A stretch of DNA of 64,000 bases from contig JARRKC010000019.1 of NCBI GenBank assembly GCA_037388505.1, positions 1 to 64,000 of the forward strand. Reading direction: 5' to 3'. A program made the translations under genes and the position numbers. Source of the DNA: JARRKC01 sp037388505 (lineage in GTDB: Bacteria > Acidobacteriota > UBA6911 > RPQK01 > JAPXNP01). The notes under the pieces were generated by a model. The model saw only the letters and a program-made list of their open reading frames with translations. It was not told where the DNA came from and did no database searches. This document shows, in pieces, positions 59,225-64,000 of the stretch (within the stretch, counting starts at the first letter, position 1; each line of letters opens with the position of its first letter).

Positions 59225-59512
59225 TCAGTCGAAATCGAAGGGGCGCGGAGGAGGTTCGTCTAGCTCGTCCTTGGACCGCAGAGCTTCTTTGAAACGTTCT
59301 TCGAGGCTGCCTTGGCGCCTCTTCTCGTTTTCAACAGCTTTGGCGAAGAGCTCGTCGCTCTTGGACTTGCGTTCCTGTTCCTTCTTGACAGCGTCATCGA
59401 AGGAGTATGCCGATTTCTTGGCTTCCGAATGAATGATCAGCCCGGTCGTGGTGTCGATCTTCAACTTCGCCTGGCAGCACGGGCAAGTTACTTCAAGTCG
59501 GTTCTTTTCCAT
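59225..59512 (-). CDS. Small zinc-ribbon-like hypothetical protein
   Basis: A 95-residue protein. A CPCC motif near the N-terminus (EVTCPCCQAKLKIDTTTG) is followed by a long charged helix, likely a coiled coil (about 35-85, rich in E, K, R). The acidic tail is PPPRPFDFD. The CxxC is probably half of a metal site completed on dimerisation, or a redox site. Such small proteins are common in Acidobacteriota-like genomes, without known function. AAGG lies just before the ATG. It stands 89 bp upstream of glgP in the same direction and could share its transcript. Confidence 0.7.
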   Translation of the reverse strand: MEKNRLEVTCPCCQAKLKIDTTTGLIIHSEAKKSAYSFDDAVKKEQERKSKSDELFAKAVENEKRRQGSLEERFKEALRSKDELDEPPPRPFDFD

Positions 59513-59661
59513 GACCTTCTACCGTCCTCTGTCCGCGAGCCAAGCCCGGTCGAGACCAGTCCAGGCCGCCCCCAAAGAATGACTAAAATTTCCCACAAAC
59601 GCGGGCAAAGGGTCAAGAAAGGACTCCTTTGAGCTAGACTTACTGGAAACTGGAGCAAGCT

Positions 59662-61503
59662 ATGTGTGGAATCGTCGGATACGTGGGCGGCCGGCCGGCC
59701 GCTGAAATCTTACTGAACGGGCTCAAACGGCTCGAATACCGAGGGTATGATTCCGCGGGCATCGCGGTGGTTCGAGATCATGAGCTTTCGACCCTCAAGC
59801 TTCCGGGCAAAGTTGCTGAATTGATCGATGCAACCCGCCGGCAGTGGGATGATGGACTTCGAACTTCCTCTCGAATCGGGCTGGCCCATACGAGGTGGGC
59901 GACCCACGGGGAGCCGTCTCTGGCGAATGCGCATCCCCACTTGGATCAGAGTGGACGGCTCGCCCTGGCCCACAACGGGATCATTGAGAATCACGCCGAG
60001 ATCAGGAAGCAGCTGCTGGCGCGAGGCCATCAGTTTCAGTCCGAGACGGACACCGAGGTCCTGGCCCACCTGGTTGGGGCGTGTTACGAGGGAGACTTGT
60101 CGCAAGCCGTCTGCGCGGCGTTGAAACAGGTGCAGGGAGCATACGGAATCGTGGTTCTGAGCGCCGACGAACCGGATACTCTGGTGGTTGCGCGACGGGG
60201 CAGCCCGATCGTCATCGGGGTTGGTGAAAACGAGTCGATCGTGGCCAGCGACGCCTCGGCCATCCTGGCACACACCAATCAGGTGATCTATCTCGACGAC
60301 GATGATGTCGCGGTCGTTCGCGCCGACAGCGTCGATATTCACACCCTTGACCGGGTGCCCGTTTCCCGCGAGATCGCGAAGCTGGACTGGGATGCCTCGC
60401 GGGCCGAAAAGGGCGACTTCGACCACTTCATGCTCAAGGAGATCTTCGAGCAGCCCGATGCGCTGAAGAACACGACCCGGGGCCGGATCGATCCCGGTCT
60501 GGGATCGGCTAAACTGGCCGGTCTCGCCCTCACTCCCCGGGAACTCGCTCACGTGGGGCGGCTTACGATTCTGGCCTGCGGGACCTCTCTGTACGCCGGC
60601 ATGGTCGGGGAGTATTTTTTCGAGGAGTTGGCCGATCTGCCGACGGACGTCGAGCAGGCGGCGGAGTTCCGCTACCGCAATCCCATCGTCTCGCCGGCGG
60701 ACATGGTGCTGGCCGTGAGCCAGTCCGGTGAAACAGCCGACACACTGGCCGCCGTCCGGGAAGCCAAGCAGAAAGGGGCGCTCGTGGCGGGTCTGTGCAA
60801 CGTCGTCGGATCGACGATCGCACGTGAGGCGGGCAGGGGTATCTATCTGCACGCCGGTCCAGAGATCGGCGTCGCTTCAACGAAGGCCTTTACTTGTCAG
60901 GTAGCCGTGCTCTTGATGATGGCTCTGAAGTTCGGCCGCGGCCGCCGGCTGTCCCGTCAGACGGGGCTCGAAATCTGTGAGGAAGTACTCCGGTTGCCCG
61001 AGCTCGTTCAGCGGGTGCTGGACCGCAACCAGGAGATCGCCGAGGTGGCCAAAGCCTATGCTTTCGCCGATGACGCCTTCTTCATCGGCCGCGGCATCCT
61101 GTATCCGGTGGCTCTCGAAGGCGCCCTCAAGCTGAAGGAGATCAGCTACATCCACGCCGAGGGGTACCATGCTGCGGAACTGAAGCACGGCCCGATTGCT
61201 CTGCTCGAGGAAAAGGTCCCGGTCGTCGCCCTGGCCAATGATGTTCCCGGCAAAGAGAAGACGATGGGCAACATCGAGGAATGCCGGGCGCGTCGAGCAC
61301 CCGTGCTGGCGATCGCCACGGAGGGAGACGACGGCCTGAGTTCACTGGCCAACCACGTTCTGTGGGTACCGAGAACCTCCGCACTGATCGCCCCCATCCC
61401 GACGGCCGTCGTTCTTCAGCTCTTCGCCTATCACATCGCCCGCCTGCGCGGCCGAGAGATCGACCAACCGCGCAATCTGGCCAAGAGCGTGACGGTCGAA
61501 TAG
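59662..61503 (+). CDS. glmS: Glutamine-fructose-6-phosphate aminotransferase (isomerizing)
   Basis: A 613-residue enzyme making glucosamine-6-phosphate for peptidoglycan and surface sugars. The N-terminal class II glutaminase domain begins MCGIVGYVGG with nucleophile Cys2, followed by RLEYRGYDSAGIAV and TRWATHGEPSLANAHPH. Two SIS domains follow: ACGTSLYAGMVGEYFFEELA and LAVSQSGETADTLAAVREAK, later GRGILYPVALEGALKLKEIS. The C-terminus KSVTVE is the family end. GGAG precedes the ATG. A glmS ribozyme is not seen upstream. Seven bp separate it from the convergent tRNA-Phe. Confidence 0.96.
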   Translation: MCGIVGYVGGRPAAEILLNGLKRLEYRGYDSAGIAVVRDHELSTLKLPGKVAELIDATRRQWDDGLRTSSRIGLAHTRWATHGEPSLANAHPHLDQSGRLALAHNGIIENHAEIRKQLLARGHQFQSETDTEVLAHLVGACYEGDLSQAVCAALKQVQGAYGIVVLSADEPDTLVVARRGSPIVIGVGENESIVASDASAILAHTNQVIYLDDDDVAVVRADSVDIHTLDRVPVSREIAKLDWDASRAEKGDFDHFMLKEIFEQPDALKNTTRGRIDPGLGSAKLAGLALTPRELAHVGRLTILACGTSLYAGMVGEYFFEELADLPTDVEQAAEFRYRNPIVSPADMVLAVSQSGETADTLAAVREAKQKGALVAGLCNVVGSTIAREAGRGIYLHAGPEIGVASTKAFTCQVAVLLMMALKFGRGRRLSRQTGLEICEEVLRLPELVQRVLDRNQEIAEVAKAYAFADDAFFIGRGILYPVALEGALKLKEISYIHAEGYHAAELKHGPIALLEEKVPVVALANDVPGKEKTMGNIEECRARRAPVLAIATEGDDGLSSLANHVLWVPRTSALIAPIPTAVVLQLFAYHIARLRGREIDQPRNLAKSVTVE

Positions 61504-61510
61504 GAAGGAA

Positions 61511-61583
61511 TGCCGGGGGACGGAATCGAACCGCCGACACGCGGATTTTCAGTCCACTGCTCTACCGACTGAGCTACCCCGGC
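61511..61583 (-). tRNA. tRNA-Phe (anticodon GAA)
   Basis: The minus strand folds as a 73-nt tRNA. Acceptor GCCGGGG pairs with CCCCGGC plus discriminator A. The anticodon loop CTGAAAA carries GAA and the T loop is TTCGATT. The 3' CCA is not encoded, in contrast to tRNA-Asp at the left end. No integrase or duplicated fragment is nearby. Confidence 0.94.
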
Positions 61584-61966
61584 ATCGAAGAAGCGTCAAT
61601 TCTAGCCGGATTCAAGGGGAGGAGCAAGGGTGTGGTGCACAACCTCGCCTGTGCTCAGCCGCTGTCGAAACCTTCGTTCCATCGCTCACTTCGGGTCGCG
61701 GGAGAACGGGGGACGAGTTCGAGTTCCGGGTTCGGAGGGTGCGCTGCCCAAATCCGGATTCGAGGATCGTCTCTCCCTGGATCGTCTCTCTAGACTCCGT
61801 CCTGATACGGGCCCTTCGATTCTTCCGCACTTTCGCTTTTCTCGTCTCTTCTTACCAAGTTTTCGCAGTTTTCCTTCGCTCGTTCGTTATTAGTGGGTGG
61901 GGTTAGGGGTTTGGCCTCCGCCTGGAGGGTTTGCCCGGGGGAGAGGTGTGCCCGCCGGGTGTTGGA

Positions 61967-62005
61967 GGACGGGAGGACGGGAGGACGGGAGGACGGGAGG
62001 ACGGG
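61967..62005. repeat. GGACGGGA octamer microsatellite
   Basis: Five nearly perfect GGACGGGA units in a row, the purest tract of the octamer family that also appears near 5358, 26302, 47267, 47407, 47623 and, inverted, at 62226-62272. Confidence 0.8.
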
Positions 62006-62161
62006 TAGTGATTCTGTTCCGCCCGGGCTGACATTTCAGATGAGTTCAGCCCAGGTAGACGAAATGGACCTGATGGACCAAATGCCACCTGGTGGACGTA
62101 GTGTTGGAATGGAACTGAAAGCTCCTGGGGTCTGGTCGTCTGAGCGGACAGACAGCTCGAG

Positions 62162-62210
62162 GGGCTGGCAGCCCGCCCGACCCAACAGGCTGGAAGCCTG
62201 TATTACTTCG
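62162..62210. repeat. GGCTGGCAGCC/CAGGCTGGAAGCCTG hairpin repeat
   Basis: GGCTGGCAGCC and CAGGCTGGAAGCCTG are adjacent inverted repeats, with TATTACTTCGG next. The same text occurs near 5457 and, shortened, near 23836 and 44947. Confidence 0.6.
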
Positions 62211-62279
62211 GCGGCCGCCGGCCTTCCCGTTCTCCCGTCCTCCCGTCCTCCGGTTCTCCCGTTCTCCCGGCCCTCGGTC

Positions 62280-63671
62280 TTACCAGCGGCCGGTCTTGCT
62301 GATCTTGGGATGCGGGTGATCCTGCAAGGCCGCCAGGAACCCGTCCAACTCCTCCTGGGGCAGGACGAAGTCGGTCAATTCACCGGCGAAGAACTTCTCA
62401 TAGCCGGCCAGATCCATCAGCCCATGCCCGCTGAGACAGACCAGCATGACTTTCTCTTCTCCAGCCTCCCTCGCTTCGATCGCCTTGTCGATGACCGCCG
62501 CCAGCGCATGGCTGGTCTCCGGAGCGCAGATCGTGCCCTCCGTCCGGGCCCAGGTCACGGCAGATTCGTAGCATTTGAGTTGATCGTACGCCCGCGGCGT
62601 CATCAACCCTTCGACGATGGTCTGGCTGATCAGAGGAGCGATCCCGTGATAGCGCAGACCGCCGGCATGAATGGGGGGCGGAACGAAGGTGTGTCCGAGC
62701 GAATGCATCGGCATCAACGGAGTCATTTCGGCAGTGTCCCCGAAGTCGTAACTGAACGGACCTCGTGTCATGGTGGGACAGGCCGTCGGCTCGGTCGGGA
62801 TGATCTCGATGTCGGCACCGTTGATCTTGTCGAGCACGAAAGGAAAGGAAAGACCGGCAAAGTTGCTTCCCCCACCGGCGCATCCGATGATGACATCGGG
62901 GGTCTTCTCCCCGGCCAGGGCCAGTTGTTTTCTGGCTTCCTGACCGATGATCGTCTGGTGCAGCAAGACATGATTCAAGACACTGCCCAGTGAGTACCTC
63001 GTCTTCCCTTCGGGATCGCTCACGGCTTCCTCGATGGCTTCGCTGATGGCGATCCCCAGACTGCCCGGCGTATCGGGGATCCGGGCAAGGACGGCCCGCC
63101 CGGCATTGGTTTGGTTACTGGGACTGGGAATACAGTTGGCTCCCCAGGTCTGCATCATGATGCGCCGGAACGGCTTCTGTTCGAAGCTGATCCGCACCAT
63201 GTAGACCTTACATTCGAGATCGAGCAGGCGGCAGGCGAAAGCAAGCGCGCTTCCCCATTGCCCCGCACCCGTTTCCGTCGTGAGCTTGCGGATGCCCGCC
63301 TGCTTGTTGTACCAGGCTTGCGCTACCGCCGTGTTCGGCTTGTGACTTCCCGCGGGGCTGACGCTTTCGTCCTTGTAGTAGATGCGGGCGGGAGTCTTCA
63401 GATGGCGCTCCAGGTGAATGGCCCGACGCAGGGGTGTTGGGCGCCAACGACACAGAATCTCCAGAATCTCCGCGGGAATATCGATCCAACGCTCCGAGCT
63501 GACCTCCTGCTCGATGAGGTTCTTGGGAAAGATCGGCTCCAGCATTTCAGGACTGATCGGCTGGCCGTCGGGACCGAGCGGAGGTTGAAGGGGGGACGGC
63601 AGGTCGGGAGCGAGGTTGTACCACTGTCGCGGAATCTCGGACTCGGGGAGAAGGTATTTCTGCTGTTCCAT
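62280..63671 (-). CDS. trpB: Tryptophan synthase beta chain, type 2 (TrpB2)
   Basis: A 463-residue PLP enzyme of the TrpB2 class, longer at the N-terminus than TrpB1 (MEQQKYLLPESEIPRQWYNL). GRPTPLRRA-like RWRPTPLRRAIHLE, the PLP Lys111 in AGSHKPNTA, TETGAGQWGSALAFAC, GCAGGGSNFAGLSFPF and APETSHALAAVI are present. TrpB2 proteins condense indole or phosphoserine with serine and often lie apart from trpA, as here; no other trp gene is in view. The start is ATG 63671. A GGAGCAGTC-like stretch upstream gives no clear ribosome site. Confidence 0.93.
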   Translation of the reverse strand: MEQQKYLLPESEIPRQWYNLAPDLPSPLQPPLGPDGQPISPEMLEPIFPKNLIEQEVSSERWIDIPAEILEILCRWRPTPLRRAIHLERHLKTPARIYYKDESVSPAGSHKPNTAVAQAWYNKQAGIRKLTTETGAGQWGSALAFACRLLDLECKVYMVRISFEQKPFRRIMMQTWGANCIPSPSNQTNAGRAVLARIPDTPGSLGIAISEAIEEAVSDPEGKTRYSLGSVLNHVLLHQTIIGQEARKQLALAGEKTPDVIIGCAGGGSNFAGLSFPFVLDKINGADIEIIPTEPTACPTMTRGPFSYDFGDTAEMTPLMPMHSLGHTFVPPPIHAGGLRYHGIAPLISQTIVEGLMTPRAYDQLKCYESAVTWARTEGTICAPETSHALAAVIDKAIEAREAGEEKVMLVCLSGHGLMDLAGYEKFFAGELTDFVLPQEELDGFLAALQDHPHPKISKTGRW

Positions 63672-63710
63672 ATGGCCGAAAGTCTAGACTGCTCCGAGGG
63701 GAAAATCAAA

Positions 63711-63846
63711 ACAATGGGACGACCTGGGACCTATGGGACATACAGGACGTCTGGGATGGACAGGCGGATCTACCTTCACCGGTCGCAGAGTCTGATTTCA
63801 GGTGTCCCATAGGTCTCATGGGTCCCATAGGTCCCAGGCCGCTCCA
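63711..63846. repeat. TATGGGAC palindromic repeat, copy 3
   Basis: AATGGGACGACCTGGGACCT and ATGGGACATACAGGACG on the left are mirrored by GGTGTCCCATAGGTCTCATG, GGTCCCATAGGTCCCAGGCC and GCTCCATT on the right, giving arms of about 45 nt. It provides the last codons and stop of the gene at the window's right end. Confidence 0.7.
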
Positions 63847-64000
63847 TTACTCTGCTCGGCTTCCTCGTGGGCCTTTCTGATTTCCCTCAGATAGATGTCT
63901 CGCCCCGTGCCCTCTACGGGATTGTTGCTTTCGGCTTCGGCCAGCCTATTGAGGAACGGCCGTTCCAGATCGACACCGCATACCACTCGGGCCAACTCGA
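63816..64000 (-). CDS. C-terminal end of an unrecognised protein (partial)
   Basis: Sixty codons of a minus-strand frame enter from the right edge, starting ELARVVCGVDLERPFLNRLA and including TGRDIYLREIRKAHEEAEQ, a natural-looking helical C-terminus. The last ten residues (NGAAWDLWDP) and the stop are encoded by the TATGGGAC repeat, so the true ancestral end was probably a little earlier. The protein family is not recognised from this fragment. Confidence 0.5.
   Translation of the reverse strand, partial: ELARVVCGVDLERPFLNRLAEAESNNPVEGTGRDIYLREIRKAHEEAEQSNGAAWDLWDP

Larger units (their letters stand above)
61584..62279. other. Intergenic repeat-filled region
   Basis: About 695 bp between tRNA-Phe and trpB. 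It contains octamer tracts (61967-62005, 62226-62272), a complete GGCTGGCAGCC...GGCTGGAAGCCTGTATTAC repeat (62162-62210) and GGACCTGATGGACCAAATGC words (62065-62100). No gene with natural composition is seen. Confidence 0.6.

Overview
This 64 kb window is GC-rich, densely coded bacterial chromosome. It suggests a free-living heterotroph of an Acidobacteriota-like or neighbouring deep-branching lineage. The support for that is indirect: a group 3d-type Hox hydrogenase with a fused HoxE-HoxF subunit, a PVC-like metabolosome locus, a type 2 TrpB, a GYF/AIM24 protein, and gene ends surrounded by many families of short palindromic repeats. No rRNA or ribosomal protein is present, so the phylum stays an inference.

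Layout. 0-1.7 kb: right end of an integrated element (excisionase-like HTH gene plus tyrosine recombinase) abutting tRNA-Asp, followed by two degenerate tRNA-Asp-derived copies whose anticodon arms are replaced by a GC palindrome. 3-4.5 kb: convergent trmI and pdxH, then a 42-bp minisatellite. 5.4-13.3 kb: RND efflux operon (adaptor plus two different permeases). 13.7-15.9 kb: CpsD-like ATPase, Wzz-like protein, TPR protein. 16.3-23.7 kb: hydrogenase operon hoxEF-U-Y-H-W ending in a receiver protein and a sensor kinase. 23.8-30.1 kb: CocE-type hydrolase, CstA, glutaminyl cyclase and small proteins. 30.4-43 kb: aldehyde dehydrogenases, histidine phosphatase, AIM24/GYF protein, DUF533-like protein, Gfo/Idh/MocA oxidoreductase, two tandem PTPS/QueD paralogues, a KamA-like radical SAM protein, an EVE protein and an ALDH7-type enzyme. 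42.6-47.2 kb: IscU-like and IscS genes, Hsp20 with two promoters, RidA, KDPG aldolase and KDG kinase. 47.8-56.7 kb: a compact bacterial microcompartment (BMC) operon. 57-64 kb: alpha-glucan phosphorylase, GlmS, tRNA-Phe, TrpB2 and the end of an unrecognised gene.

The BMC locus is the metabolic centrepiece. A DeoR repressor precedes three pentamer proteins, an RpiB-like protein, a PduS-like flavin/Fe-S protein, a PduT-like trimer, PduL, CoA-acylating aldehyde dehydrogenase, a hexamer, a class II (fuculose/rhamnulose-phosphate type) aldolase and acetate kinase. The inferred route is deoxysugar phosphate to an aldehyde, then acyl-CoA, acyl phosphate and ATP. No alcohol dehydrogenase is visible, so the PduS/PduT pair may carry the reducing equivalents out through the shell. 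Three encapsulated proteins carry cysteine clusters next to their targeting helices.

Two other points stand out. The tandem PTPS paralogues have complementary losses of catalytic residues, which suggests an obligate mixed assembly. Several genes start about 7 nt downstream of a -10 hexamer with no Shine-Dalgarno, consistent with leaderless transcripts. Almost every gap over about 150 bp is filled with recurring palindromic or short-period repeats, and at least two genes take their C-terminal codons from such repeats.
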